DNA of 64,000 nt from DASYTH01 sp036002505. GTDB lineage: Bacteria; Actinomycetota; Actinomycetes; Mycobacteriales; Pseudonocardiaceae. Shown in pieces: positions 1 through 9,600 of the stretch; position 1 is the stretch's first letter, and every line of letters starts with the position of its first letter. Position numbers and translations under genes: made by a program. A model generated the notes under the pieces. That model did not search any database and was not told the DNA's origin. It saw only the letters and a program-made list of their open reading frames with translations. The stretch is taken from positions 1 to 64,000 of the forward strand of contig NZ_DASYTH010000292.1 of NCBI RefSeq assembly GCF_036002505.1. Direction: 5' to 3'.

Positions 1-122
1 CTAAACCCAGCCACAGCCGAAACCGCCACCCGCCAACACGACCGCACCACCCCGACGGGCCCTGCGCACCCACCCCCAACCACAGGCCCAATCACAACCC
101 ACCACTTCTGAACACGCCCTCC
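1..122. other. Intergenic stretch downstream of mshC
   Basis: No gene is visible here. Read on the minus strand, the sequence directly after the mshC stop begins GCGTGTTCAGAAG. This resembles the starts of the repeats that follow other stop codons in this window (from 3626, 6385 and 19283), so it may be a divergent member of those families. The rest is G-rich on the minus strand, with no clear hairpin. Confidence 0.4.
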
Positions 123-1358
123 TTACCAGGCGATGCCGAGCAGGGCGTCCACGGCGGTGCGGACCAGTTGTGGCGCCGCGTGATCGTGGCCGCCCGCGGT
201 GAGCGCCTCGGTGGTCCAGGCGTCCACGGCGAGAAGCGCCTTCGGGGTGTCGAGGTCGTCGGCCAGGTGGGTGCGCAGGCGGGCGACCGTGTCCGCGGCG
301 TCGGGTCCCGCGGGGAGCGAGACGGCGGAGCGCCAGCGGGCGAGGCGGTCCTCGCCGGCGTCGAGGAGGTCCTCGGTCCAGGTGCGGTCGGTGCGGTAGT
401 GGGCGGAGAGCAGGGCGAGCCGGACGGCCATCGGGTCGACGCCGTCGCCGCGCAGGCGGGAGACGAACACCAGGTTGCCGCGGGACTTGGACATCTTCTC
501 GCCGTCCAGGCCGATCATGCCGGCGTGCACGTAGTGCCGGGCGAACGGGTGCTGGCCGGTGAGCGCCTCGGCGTGGGCGGCGCTGAACTCGTGGTGCGGG
601 AAGATCAGGTCGGAGCCACCGCCCTGCACGTCGAAGCCCATGCCCAGCCGGTTCAGCGCGATCACGCTGCACTCCACGTGCCAGCCCGGGCGACCGGAGC
701 CCAGCTCGCCGTCCCAGCTCGGCTCCCCCGGCCGGGCGACCCGCCAGAGCAGCGCGTCCAGCGGGTGGCGCTTGCCCGGGCGGTCCGGGTCGCCGCCGCG
801 CTCGGCGAACAGCGCGCGCATGGTCGGCTCGTCGTAGTGGGACACCGAGCCGAACGTGCCGATCGCCTCGTGCGCGTAGTACACGTCCGGGTAGTCATCA
901 TTCACCCGATAGGCGATGCCGTCGGCGAGCAGCTTGGCAACCACCTCGGTGATCTCCGGGACGGCCTCGACCGCGCCGATGTAGTCCCGCGGCGGCAGCA
1001 CCCGCAGTGCCTCCATGTCCTCCCGGAACAGCGCCGTCTCCCGCATGGCCAGCACCAGCCAGTCGGTCTGGTCGCGGTCGGCGCGCTCGAGCAGCGGGTC
1101 GTCCACATCCGTGACGTTCTGCACGTAGTGGACCGCGTGCCCGTTGTCCAGCCACTGCCGGTGCACCAGGTCGAAGGCGAGGTAGGTGGCGGCGTGGCCG
1201 AGGTGGGTGGCGTCGTACGGGGTGATGCCGCAGACGTACATGGTCGCGGTCGCGCCCGGGGCGGTGGGGCGGATCTCCCGGGTGGCGGTGTCGTACAACC
1301 GCAGTGGCCGCGGGGTCCCGGCCAGGCGCGGGACCGGGTGGGATTGCCAGCTCTGCAT
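123..1358 (-). CDS. mshC: L-cysteine:1D-myo-inositol 2-amino-2-deoxy-alpha-D-glucopyranoside ligase
   Basis: MshC joins cysteine to GlcN-inositol using ATP, the third committed step of mycothiol synthesis in the actinobacterial cytoplasm. The 411-residue length is normal for the family. Visible motifs are the CysRS-like YVCGITPYDATHLGHA segment (zinc-ligand Cys near residue 43, HIGH-like HLGH near 52-55), WHVECS near the middle, and KMSKS near residue 290. It differs from cysteinyl-tRNA synthetase in lacking the long C-terminal anticodon-binding region. The ATG start gives the expected N terminus. It stands alone here; the upstream sequence leads to a divergent operon. Mycothiol marks the host as an actinomycete. 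Confidence 0.97.
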   Translation of the reverse strand: MQSWQSHPVPRLAGTPRPLRLYDTATREIRPTAPGATATMYVCGITPYDATHLGHAATYLAFDLVHRQWLDNGHAVHYVQNVTDVDDPLLERADRDQTDWLVLAMRETALFREDMEALRVLPPRDYIGAVEAVPEITEVVAKLLADGIAYRVNDDYPDVYYAHEAIGTFGSVSHYDEPTMRALFAERGGDPDRPGKRHPLDALLWRVARPGEPSWDGELGSGRPGWHVECSVIALNRLGMGFDVQGGGSDLIFPHHEFSAAHAEALTGQHPFARHYVHAGMIGLDGEKMSKSRGNLVFVSRLRGDGVDPMAVRLALLSAHYRTDRTWTEDLLDAGEDRLARWRSAVSLPAGPDAADTVARLRTHLADDLDTPKALLAVDAWTTEALTAGGHDHAAPQLVRTAVDALLGIAW

Positions 1359-1450
1359 GTCTCAACGGTAAACGCCGAGGTGACGACCCCGGCAGCCCGT
1401 CCCACACCGCGATCCCATGACTAACCACTCGATTTGGGGATGATCCTCGC

Positions 1451-1477
1451 TGTCGCGCGTGCGGCTGCCCGTTCGAC
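1451..1477 (+). promoter_or_regulatory. Candidate ECF42-type promoter upstream of the SRPBCC gene
   Basis: TGTCGC at 1451-1456 is followed by 17 nt and CGAC at 1474-1477. ECF42 promoters described in Streptomyces venezuelae have TGTCGA at -35 and CGA/TC at -10. A matching arrangement with the same 17-nt spacing lies before the next gene (1949-1975). This suggests autoregulation by the sigma factor encoded downstream. Confidence 0.45.
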
Positions 1478-1521
1478 TTTCTCCAGTAGACATGTGTCGT
1501 TCCCGGAAGGAGCGCAGGGCG

Positions 1522-1956
1522 ATGGACGTACGGGCCGAACGGGTGATTCCGGTGTCACTCGAGCGGGTGGCCGAGTATGCGATGGACTGGCGGCACGATC
1601 ACGAGTGGACGCAGGGCATCAAGCAGGCCGAGCTGACCACGCCGGCCCCCGGCGGTGGGTTCGGGGCCGGCGCCGAGGTCACCCGCACCGCGTACTTCCT
1701 CGGCAAGCGGATCGACTACGTGCTGCGGGTGCAGAGCTACGAGCCGCCGTCGCTGCTGGACATGAAGTCGGTGGCCGGCCCGTTCCCGATGCACGTGACC
1801 TACCGGTTCAACGCGCACCCGGACGGCACGCTGGCCAGCATCCAGATCCAGGGCGGGGCCGGCGGTTACTACCGGATCGCCGGACCGCTGCTCGGGCTGA
1901 TGGTGCGGGCCAACATCCGCAAGGATCTTCGGGATCTCGCCCGGCAGCTGTCCTGA
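1522..1956 (+). CDS. SRPBCC-family (START-like) protein
   Basis: This 144-residue protein has the polyketide cyclase/START-like pattern: N-terminal strand (RAERVIPVSLERVAEYAMD), central strands around FGAGAEVTRTAYFLGKRIDY, and a long C-terminal helix (YRIAGPLLGLMVRANIRKDL). Such proteins bind small hydrophobic ligands; no ligand can be named. I chose ATG 1522 because GGAAGGAGCG precedes it; the open frame extends to 1459 without a better start. It is first of three same-strand genes ending in an ECF42 sigma factor, and it has a candidate ECF42 promoter, so it probably belongs to that sigma factor's regulon. Confidence 0.8.
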   Translation: MDVRAERVIPVSLERVAEYAMDWRHDHEWTQGIKQAELTTPAPGGGFGAGAEVTRTAYFLGKRIDYVLRVQSYEPPSLLDMKSVAGPFPMHVTYRFNAHPDGTLASIQIQGGAGGYYRIAGPLLGLMVRANIRKDLRDLARQLS

Positions 1957-1975
1957 TCGCACGGTGCCGTTCGAC
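1949..1975 (+). promoter_or_regulatory. Candidate ECF42-type promoter upstream of the YCII gene
   Basis: TGTCCT at 1949-1954, a 17-nt spacer, then CGACT from 1972. The spacer ends GCCGTT, nearly as in the copy at 1451-1477. The -35 element overlaps the last codons of the preceding gene. The repeated arrangement within 500 bp is the main support. Confidence 0.4.
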
Positions 1976-2024
1976 TGGTTGGTGGAAGGCGCCGAGCGGG
2001 TGCCGCGAGCACGAGGAGAGTTCG

Positions 2025-2387
2025 ATGAAGTACCTGTTGTCGATCTACAGCAACCCAGCGAACTGGGCGGTCCTGCCGGAGTCCGAACGGGACGGTCTGA
2101 TGGCCGAGTACGCCGTGTTCAGCAAGGAGATCATGGACTCCGGGGAGTTGGTGGACGGCGCGCCGCTGGCCGACTTCAGCACGGCGCAGACGGTGCGGGT
2201 GCGGTCTGGCAGCCCCGAGGTGGTGGACGGGCCGTTCGCCGAGTCGAAGGAGCACCTCGCCGGCTACTACATCGTGGAGTGCGGTAGCCAGGCCCGGGCG
2301 GTGGAGATCGCGCTGCGGATCCCGGACGCCCGGTTCAACGCGGTCGAGGTGCGCGCGCTGCTGGACATGGGCGGCCAGGAGATGTGA
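2025..2387 (+). CDS. YCII-related (DGPF) protein, ECF42 sigma partner
   Basis: This 120-residue protein of the YCII/DGPF family carries the signature VDGPFAESKE near residue 70 and the usual start MKYLLSIYSNP. YCII proteins are small dimeric alpha/beta-barrel proteins. DGPF proteins are the conserved genomic partners and known targets of ECF42 sigma factors, although their biochemical role is unclear. ATG 2025 follows acGAGGAGag. The stop overlaps the sigma-factor GTG start (GTGA), indicating translational coupling. A candidate promoter lies just upstream. Confidence 0.9.
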   Translation: MKYLLSIYSNPANWAVLPESERDGLMAEYAVFSKEIMDSGELVDGAPLADFSTAQTVRVRSGSPEVVDGPFAESKEHLAGYYIVECGSQARAVEIALRIPDARFNAVEVRALLDMGGQEM

Positions 2388-3625
2388 TTGGACCTGGTCC
2401 GGTCGAGGGCCTGCTGCGCGAGCTCGCGCCGCAGGCCCTTGGCGCGATGTTGCGACGCGGGCACGGGGACTTCGGGGCGGCGGAGGACGCGGTGCAGGAG
2501 GCTCTGCTGGCGGCCTCCCAGCAATGGCCCGGAGAAGGCGTGCCGGCGAACCCGCGTGGCTGGTTGATCACGGTGGCGGCCCGGCGGCTCGTCGACTGGC
2601 AGCGGCGGGAGACCGCGCGGCGGCCCAAGGAGGCGGCCGCGGCGGACTGGGTGCCGACCGAGGAGCTGTGCACCCCGGGGCCGGACTCGGCCGCGGCGGC
2701 CCGGGACGACAGCCTCGCGCTGCTGTTCCTGTGCTGCCATCCCGAGTTGCCGCGCCCGGCGCAGGTGCCGCTGACCCTGCGGGCGGTCGGCGGGCTGACC
2801 ACCGCGGAGATCGCCCGCGCTTACCTGGTGCCGGAGACCACGATGGCCCGACGGATCGGGCGGGCGAAGAAGCGAATCGCGGACACCGGGCTGTCATTCG
2901 CGCTGCCCGGGCCGTCCGAGTTCCCGGTCCGGCTGGTGGCCGTGCTCGAGGTGCTCTACCTGATCTTCAACGAGGGGTACACGGCGAGCAGCGGGCCGCT
3001 GCTGCACCGGGCCGATCTGACCGTCGAAGCGATTCGATTGTGCCGGCAGCTGAACGCTCAGGTGCCTGCGGAGGGTGAGGTCGCCGGGTTGCTCGCGCTG
3101 ATGCTGCTCACCGACGCGCGGCGGGCCGCCCGGGTGGACACCAACGGGGCGCTGGTTCCACTGGCCGAGCAGGACCGGACCCGGTGGGACACCGGGCTGA
3201 TCGCCGAGGGCACGGCGCTGATCGACGCGTCGCTGCGGGATCATCCGGTCGGGCCGTACCAGCTTCAGGCGGCGATCGCGGCCGTGCACGGCGAGGCGCA
3301 CGAGGCCGAGGACACCGATTGGACGCAGATCGTGAGCCTGTACGGGATTCTGGCCCGGATCGCGCCGAGCCCGGTGGTGACGCTGAACCGGGCCGTCGCG
3401 GTGGGCATGGCCGACGGCGCGCCGGCTGGGCTCGCCGTGCTCGACGAGCTGGACGACGACCCGCGGCTGGCGCACCACCACCGGCTGGCCGCGGTGCGCG
3501 CGCACCTGCTGGAGATGGCCGGCGATCCGGTCGCCGCGCGCCGGCACTACGAGCTGGCCGCACGCGCGACCGCCAGCGCACCGGAGCGGAGCTACCTGCT
3601 GAACCGGGCATCCCGGCTGGCTTAG
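2384..3625 (+). CDS. ECF42-group RNA polymerase sigma factor with C-terminal TPR-like extension
   Basis: This 413-residue ECF sigma factor has a sigma-2 region at about residues 10-75 (FGAAEDAVQEALLAASQQWP, WLITVAARRLVDWQRRE), a sigma-4 region at about 110-165 (LTTAEIARAYLVPETTMARRI), and a long C-terminal helical extension with the conserved LIFNEGYTA segment. That extension and the DGPF gene immediately upstream are the hallmarks of group ECF42, which works without a membrane anti-sigma factor; the extension is thought to control activity. The GTG start overlaps the YCII stop by 4 nt. One TCGAAGCGATTCGA palindrome lies inside the gene. Likely targets are the two genes upstream. Confidence 0.93.
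   Translation: MIGPGPVEGLLRELAPQALGAMLRRGHGDFGAAEDAVQEALLAASQQWPGEGVPANPRGWLITVAARRLVDWQRRETARRPKEAAAADWVPTEELCTPGPDSAAAARDDSLALLFLCCHPELPRPAQVPLTLRAVGGLTTAEIARAYLVPETTMARRIGRAKKRIADTGLSFALPGPSEFPVRLVAVLEVLYLIFNEGYTASSGPLLHRADLTVEAIRLCRQLNAQVPAEGEVAGLLALMLLTDARRAARVDTNGALVPLAEQDRTRWDTGLIAEGTALIDASLRDHPVGPYQLQAAIAAVHGEAHEAEDTDWTQIVSLYGILARIAPSPVVTLNRAVAVGMADGAPAGLAVLDELDDDPRLAHHHRLAAVRAHLLEMAGDPVAARRHYELAARATASAPERSYLLNRASRLA
3024..3037. repeat. Intragenic palindrome TCGAAGCGATTCGA
   Basis: One-position variant (position 9) of the 14-bp palindrome found throughout the window; inside the ECF42 sigma gene. Confidence 0.85.
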
Positions 3626-3973
3626 CGCGTGTCTCAAAGGGATGAGGCTGGGTTTCCGGGTGCGGCTGTTGGCGGTGTGGTTGCCAGACGCGGGCTCGCC
3701 TACCCCTGGGGTTCGGGGAGCGTGTGGCTGGTGGTGCTGCTGTGGCGAGCGGGTGGCAGGACCTGACGTCACGAAGGGACCCTTCCTGTCCTTGAGCGTC
3801 CTAAATGGAGTCCTTCAAGACACGGAGCCACACCCATCGCCGTTTCGGGACCGAAGTGCTGAAAATCGGGCACTTCCGACCCCAGGTGGTGATCATGTTG
3901 GTTGCGCCATGTGGCAGGAATGGTGGGAAGCTCGTCATTGCGGCCATGAGCGGCGGGCGACAGGATCGGGAGC
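3626..3973. other. Intergenic region with repeat-like sequence and promoter of the GlxA-type regulator
   Basis: No gene is supported in these 348 bases. Directly after the sigma-factor stop comes GCGTGTCTCAAAGGG, similar to the starts of other post-stop repeats in the window. At about 3775-3820 there is a degraded copy of the GAAGGACNC...GTCCTTC hairpin family (compare 45816-45862). The region from 3820 presumably holds the promoter of the next gene. Confidence 0.5.
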
Positions 3974-4900
3974 GTGGCGAGCCGATCCGTGCTGATCTGC
4001 CTGTTCGACGGTGTGCAGAGCCTGGACGTCACCGGGCCGCTCGAGGTGTTCGCCGGGGCGGAGCACTACGAGATCAGCACGGCGAGCGTGGGCGGGGTGC
4101 CGGTGCGCACGTCCAGCGGGCTGGCGCTGGTGCCGGATCGCGACCTTCGAAGCGCTTCGACGCCGCACACGTTGGTGGTGCCGGGTGGGCCGAGCACCCG
4201 GAAGCCGGACCCCGAGTTGGTCGAGCTCGTTCGTCGAAGCGCTTCGACGGCTCGGCGCGTGGTGTCGGTGTGCACCGGGGCGTTCGTGCTCGCCGAGGCG
4301 GGAGCGCTGGACGGCCGGCGGGTCACCACGCACTGGGCCGCGTGCGCGTCGCTGGCATCGCGCTTTCCGAACGTCACGGTGGATCCGGAGCCGATCTTCG
4401 TGCGGGACGGTCGGTTCATCACCTCCGCGGGCGTCACCGCCGGCATTGACGCGGCACTCGCGGTGGTCGAGGAGGACCTCGGCCGGGACCGGGCCCTGAC
4501 CATCGCCCGGTACCTGGTGATGTTCCTGCGCCGGCCGGGCAACCAGACGCAGTTCAGCGAGCAACTCGCCGCCCAGCTCGCGCATCGGGAGCCGATCCGC
4601 GACGTGCAGCGGTGGGTGGCGGACAACCCCGGGGTGGATCTGTCCGTCGAAGCGCTTGCCCAGCGGGCAAACCTTTCGCCACGCCAATTTGCCCGGGCGT
4701 TCACCGCGGAGGTCGGGGTGACGCCGGGGAAGTACGTCGGCAGCGTGCGGCTGGAGACCGCACGCCGGCTGCTGGAGGACACCGGGGACGGCGTGGCCGA
4801 GATCGCCCAGCGGTGCGGGTACGGCACCCCCGAGGCGATGCGCCGCGCGTTCCTGCGCACGGTCGGTGTCGGTCCGGCCGAGTACCGCCGCCGTTTCTGA
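3974..4900 (+). CDS. GlxA-family transcriptional regulator (DJ-1/PfpI plus AraC HTH)
   Basis: This 308-residue regulator has an N-terminal DJ-1/PfpI domain (residues ~5-180, with the nucleophile-elbow motif SVCTGAF and VTTHWAACASLA) and a C-terminal AraC-type double helix-turn-helix (residues ~210-308, including NLSPRQFARAF and CGYGTPEAMRRAF). Such proteins bind DNA; the DJ-1 domain is thought to sense a metabolite rather than act as an enzyme. GTG 3974 gives the expected start. The next gene is a stand-alone DJ-1 protein 24 nt downstream, so the pair is likely one operon. Two perfect 14-bp palindromes and a partial third (4647) lie within the gene. Confidence 0.92.
   Translation: MASRSVLICLFDGVQSLDVTGPLEVFAGAEHYEISTASVGGVPVRTSSGLALVPDRDLRSASTPHTLVVPGGPSTRKPDPELVELVRRSASTARRVVSVCTGAFVLAEAGALDGRRVTTHWAACASLASRFPNVTVDPEPIFVRDGRFITSAGVTAGIDAALAVVEEDLGRDRALTIARYLVMFLRRPGNQTQFSEQLAAQLAHREPIRDVQRWVADNPGVDLSVEALAQRANLSPRQFARAFTAEVGVTPGKYVGSVRLETARRLLEDTGDGVAEIAQRCGYGTPEAMRRAFLRTVGVGPAEYRRRF
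4147..4160. repeat. Intragenic palindrome TCGAAGCGCTTCGA
   Basis: Perfect 14-bp copy in the GlxA-type gene. Here it encodes LRSAST, so it sits in a different codon phase from copies read as VEALR or SKRFD. Confidence 0.95.
4234..4247. repeat. Intragenic palindrome TCGAAGCGCTTCGA
   Basis: Second perfect copy in the same gene, 87 bp from the first. It extends to an 18-bp palindrome (CG...CG) at 4232-4249 and is read as RSAST. Confidence 0.95.
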
Positions 4901-4924
4901 TTTCCCTCAACCGCAAGGAGATCC

Positions 4925-5560
4925 ATGATGCAGATCGCGATCGTGCTGTTCGAGCGGTTCACCGCGCTGGATGCGGTCGGGCCGTACCAGGTGCTGAGCC
5001 TGCTGCCCGAGGCGGAGACCGCGATCGTGGCCGAGCGGGCCGGGCCGGTGCGCGACGACCGGGGCAGCCTGGCGATGGTCGCCGCCGCGGCGCTGACCGA
5101 CGTGCCGGCGCCCGACATCGTCGTGGTGCCGGGCGGTCCGGGCGCGCGCGAGCAGCTGTCCGACGGCCCGCTGCCTGAATGGCTGCGCGCCGCCGACGCC
5201 ACCAGCACGTGGACCACGTCGGTGTGCACCGGCTCGCTGATCCTCGCCGCCGCCGGGCTGCTGGCTGGACGCCGGGCCACCACGCACTGGAGCGCCACCG
5301 ACCGGTTGGCCGAGCTCGGCGCGGAACCGGTTGGCGAACGGGTGGTGTTCGACGGCAAGTACGTGACTGCCGCCGGGGTCTCCGCCGGCATCGACATGGG
5401 CCTCACCCTGGCCGGCACCATCGCCGGAGACCGGGTGGCGCAGGCGATCCAGCTCGCCATCGAGTACGACCCGCAGCCGCCGTACCACGCGGGCTCCCCC
5501 ACCACCGCGCCGGCCGAGGTCACCGCGGGACTGCTCCGCATCCTGTCGGACGCGCGGTAG
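4925..5560 (+). CDS. DJ-1/PfpI family protein (isonitrile hydratase-like)
   Basis: This 211-residue single-domain DJ-1/PfpI protein has the acidic residue near the N terminus (FTALDAVGPYQ), VVVPGGPGARE, and the nucleophilic cysteine in SVCTGSLILAAAG followed by ATTHWS. This is the arrangement of the isonitrile hydratase/ThiJ-like branch. The substrate cannot be read from sequence. ATG 4925 lies 5 nt after an AAGGAG ribosome-binding site; ATG 4928 is also possible. It follows the GlxA-type regulator by 24 nt and is probably its co-transcribed partner. Confidence 0.88.
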   Translation: MMQIAIVLFERFTALDAVGPYQVLSLLPEAETAIVAERAGPVRDDRGSLAMVAAAALTDVPAPDIVVVPGGPGAREQLSDGPLPEWLRAADATSTWTTSVCTGSLILAAAGLLAGRRATTHWSATDRLAELGAEPVGERVVFDGKYVTAAGVSAGIDMGLTLAGTIAGDRVAQAIQLAIEYDPQPPYHAGSPTTAPAEVTAGLLRILSDAR

Positions 5561-5634
5561 CCGCCGCCGGAGTAGCGTCGTGCTGTCGACTCGTGCGGGA
5601 GACGCACCAACTTTCCCGAGCTGGAGGGGACAGC

Positions 5635-6384
5635 ATGACCGAGGTGAAGCGGGGCCGGATCAAGATCGAGACCAGCGCGAAGCGGGTGCGGGCGTACCTC
5701 GCCGGCCGGGCCGTGGTGGACACGACCCGGCCGGTGCTGGTGTGGGAGAAGCCGTACTACCCCACCTATTACCTGCCGGCCGAGGACGTGCTGGCCAAGT
5801 TGGAGGCGAACGGCGAGGTCAAACACTCGCCCAGCCGCGGCGACGGCACCGGGTACGACGTGGTGATCGACGGGCACACGGCCGCGGGCGCTGCGCTCCG
5901 CTACCGTGACTCGCCCATCCCGGAGCTGCGCGACCTCGTCCGTCTCGAGTGGACGGCCATGGACGAGTGGCTGGAGGAGGACGAGCCGGTCTACGTCCAC
6001 CCGCGCGACCCGTACACCCGGATCGACATCCTGGCCAGCTCACGGCATGTGGTAGTCGAGGTGGACGGGGTGCGGGTGGCCGACTCGACCTCGGCGCGGA
6101 TCCTGTTCGAGACCGGGCTGCCGCCGCGGTACTACCTTCCGTTCTCCGACATCCGGATGGACCTGATGCGGCCGTCGGACACCCAGACCTCCTGCCCCTA
6201 CAAGGGAACCGCGTCGTACTGGAACGTGGCCATCGGCGACGTCGAGCACCAGGACCTGGTCTGGTTCTACCGGACACCACTGCCGGAGAGCCAGAAGATC
6301 ACCGGGCTGGCCTCGTTCTACAACGAGAAGGTGGACATCTACCTGGACGGCGAGCTGCAGGAGCGGCCCAAGTCCAAGTTCTAG
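5635..6384 (+). CDS. DUF427 domain protein, tandem
   Basis: This 249-residue protein has two DUF427 modules. The first is at about residues 15-100 (YLAGRAVVDTTRPVLVWEKP...YYLPAEDV) and the second at about 135-230 (VVEVDGVRVADSTSARILFE...YYLPFSDIRMDLM). The second ends in the typical CPYKGTASYW. DUF427 is a small beta-rich fold of unknown activity common in actinobacteria. GGAGGGG precedes ATG 5635. The gene converges on hrpA across a 219-bp repeat element. Confidence 0.88.
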   Translation: MTEVKRGRIKIETSAKRVRAYLAGRAVVDTTRPVLVWEKPYYPTYYLPAEDVLAKLEANGEVKHSPSRGDGTGYDVVIDGHTAAGAALRYRDSPIPELRDLVRLEWTAMDEWLEEDEPVYVHPRDPYTRIDILASSRHVVVEVDGVRVADSTSARILFETGLPPRYYLPFSDIRMDLMRPSDTQTSCPYKGTASYWNVAIGDVEHQDLVWFYRTPLPESQKITGLASFYNEKVDIYLDGELQERPKSKF

Positions 6385-6603
6385 CTGTGTTTTCTAACTC
6401 GGGCAAGGCCGCCGAGCGCCTTCGGCGCCGGCCTCGGGTCCGGTTGCCGGGGTGGTTGCGGGCCGGGGTGGGTGGTCGGATGTCGCAGGTGGTCCAGGGA
6501 CGATGCCTGCGGACAGGGCTCGTTCCTCACCCTGCCCTTGGCATCGTGCGGCGGCCGCCCTCGCCAAAGAGTTGCCGACCTCAGCGCACCTTCGAAACAC
6601 GCG
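6385..6603. repeat. ~219-bp dispersed repeat, copy A (MITE- or terminator-like)
   Basis: The element starts at the base after the DUF427 stop codon and ends at the hrpA stop codon. A close relative fills 19283-19503, again exactly between two convergent genes. The ends form an imperfect inverted repeat: GTGTTTTCTAA at the left, and GTGTTTCGAA reading inward from the right. Shared internal blocks include GGCAAGGCCGCCG, GATGCCTGCGGACAGGGCTC and GTGCGGCGGCCGCCCTCGCC. No open frame is shared, so it looks like a non-coding mobile or terminator-type repeat. Confidence 0.8.
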
Positions 6604-9600
6604 TCAGGCGAGCTCGTCGAGGGCGCGCCGGATCCGCTTCTCCGACACCGGATACGGCGTGCCCAGGGTCTGGGCGAAGTAGCTGATTCGCAGCTCCTCG
6701 ATCATCCAGCGGATCCGGCGGAGTTCCACGCTGTGTGGGAGCCGGGCACGGAGTTGCTGGTAGTCCCGGGTTATCTCGTGGACGGAGCGCATCCACGCGG
6801 CGTCGCGGTCCGGGCGCTCGGGCAGCTTCTCCAGGCGGCGGGCGATGCCATTGACGTAGCGGACCAGGTCGGCGAGCCGCTGGTAGCCGGTGGCCGTGAT
6901 GAAACCCCGGTACACCAGGGCGTTCAGTTGAGCCCGCATATCGGCGTGGGCCGCGGCGAACACCGGGCCGGTCATGGTCGCGAGCCGGGATTCGGTGTCC
7001 TGCCGGGCGGCCAGCACCCGGCGCACGGTGGTGATCACCTCGTACGACGTGTCGGCGAGGCCCGCGCGCACGGTGTCCCGAACCGTGGTGAACCCGGCGC
7101 GGCCCCAGGCTGGGCCGCCGGCGTCGGTGATCAGCTTGTCGGCGGCGCAGTTGACGCAGTCGTCGAGCAGGTCGCCCACGCCGTTGTGCGGGTTGTTGGA
7201 CAGGGTCAGCTTGGCGTCGTTGGGGAGCCGGCGGATCAGCTGCTTGACCGGGGACGGGACGGTCAGCAGCGCCAACTTCCTGGTGCCGCGCCACATCTGG
7301 GTGCGCTGCTCGGGTTCGGTGTCCAGCAACCGGATCGCGACGCTGTCCCCCTCGTCCACCAGCGCCGGGTAGGCGGTCACCGTGAGCCCGGACACCGACC
7401 GCTCGACCGTGCGCGGCAGCTCGTCGAAATCCCAGTCCCGCAGCCCGGTTCGCTCGATGCCATGCACCACTGTGGACAGTGTGGCGCGCAGTTCGGCTTT
7501 GAGCTGCCGTTTGAGTGCCGCCAGGTCCTTGCCCTCGGCGAGGGCCCGGCCGGCCTCGTCCACCACCCGGAACGTGGCCTTGAGGTGCTCGGGCACGGCC
7601 TCGAGTTGCCAGGCCTCGCGCGGCACCGGTATCGCGGTCAGCCGCTGCAGCTCGTGCGCGACCGAGTCGAGCGTGGCTGTCGCGTCCCCGAGGTTGTCGA
7701 GCACCTTGCGGGCGAAGTCCGGCACCGGAACGAAGTTGCGGCGCAACGGTTTGGGCAGCGAGCGGATCAGCGCGGTGACGAGCTCGGTGCGCAGGCCCGG
7801 CACCTGCCAGGGCAGGCCGTCGCCGCCGACCTGGTTCAGCACCGCGAGCGGCACGTTGACGGTCACCCCGTCGTCGCGCTCCCCCGGTTCGAACCGGTAC
7901 GACAGGGGTAGCCGCAAACCGTTCTGCTGCAACGCGTCCGGGTAGTCCTGCGGGCGGAACTCGCGGGCATCGTCGCTGATCAGCAGTTCCCGCTCGAACG
8001 TGAGCAGGTCCGGCTGGGTCGTCCGGACTTGCTTCCACCAGGTGTCGAAGTGCTGGGCGGACACCACTTCCGGGGCGATCCGGCGGTCGTAGAAGTCGAA
8101 CAGGGTGTCCTCGTCGACCAGGATGTCGCGGCGCCGGGCGCGGTGCTCGAGCTCCTCCACCTCGCCGATCAGCTCGCGGTTGCGGTGGAAGAACGGGTGC
8201 CGGGTGTGCCAGTCGCCCTCGACCAGGGCGTGCCGGATGAACAGCTCGCGGGACAGCACCGGGTCGATCCGCCCGTAGTTGACCGTGCGGTCGACCACGA
8301 TCGGCAGGCCGTAGAGCGTGACCCGTTCCTTGGCCAGCACGGCGCCGCGGTCCTTGGACCAGTGCGGCTCGGAGTAGTTGCGCTTCACCAGGTGCCCGGC
8401 GAGGGGCTCGATCCACTCCGGCTCGACCCGCGCCGCGACCCGGCCCCACAACCGGGACGTCTCGACCAGCTCGGCGGCCATCACCCAGCGTGGGGTGTTC
8501 CGGAACAGCGCGGAACCCGGGAAGATCGCGAACCGGGAGTTGCGCGCGCCGATGAACTCCCGGGTCTCCGGATCCTTCATGCCGACATGCGACAGCAGGC
8601 CGGCCAGGAGCGAGGTGTGCACCCGCTGCGGCTCGGCGGGCTCCTTGTTCAGCGTGACGTCGAGGCCCTTGGCCACCTGGCGGAGCTGGCTGTAGAGGTC
8701 CTGCCACTCACGCACCCGCAGATAGTTCAGGAACTCCGCCTGGCACAGCTTGCGGAACCGGTTCGAGGAGAGATCCTTCTGTTGCTCCGACAGGTAGTTC
8801 CACAGGCTGAGCAGGCTGAGGAAGTCGGAGGTCTTGTCGGCGAACCGGGCGTGCTTCTGGTCGGCGGCCTGCTGGTGCTCGACCGGGCGCTCCCGTGGGT
8901 CCTGAATGGACAGTGCGGAGGCGATCACCGTGACCTCGTGCACGGCGCCGTTCTGCCCGGCCTCCAGCACCATCCGGCCGAGCCGCGGGTCGATCGGGAG
9001 CTGGGCCAGCCGGCGCCCGATCGGGGTGAGCTTCTCGCCCGAGTCGAGCGCGCCAAGCTCGTGGAGAAGGTTGACGCCGTCGGTGACCTGCCGGCGGTCG
9101 GGCGGGTCGATGAACGGAAACGCCGCGACGTCACCGAGATCCGCGGCCACCATCTGCAGGATCACCGAGGCCAGGTTGGTGCGCAGGATCTCCGGGTCGG
9201 TGAACTCCGGCCGGCTCAGGTAGTCGTCCTCTGTGTACAGCCGGACGCAGATCCCGTCCGAGGTGCGCCCGCAGCGCCCGGCCCGCTGGTTCGCGCTCGC
9301 CTGCGAGACCGGTTCGATCGGCAACCGCTGGACCTTCAACCTGTTGCTGTAGCGGGAGATCCGGGCGGTTCCGGGGTCGATCACGTACTTGATCCCGGGC
9401 ACGGTCAGCGAGGTCTCGGCCACGTTGGTGGCCAGCACGATCCTGCGCCCGCGATGCGGCTGGAAAACGCGGTGCTGCTCGGCCGTGGAGAGCCTGGCGT
9501 ACAACGGAAGGATCTCCGTGTTGGTCAGGTTCCGGCCGCGCAGCGCGTCCGCGGTGTCCCGGATCTCCCGCTCACCGGACAGGAACACCAGGACGTCCCC

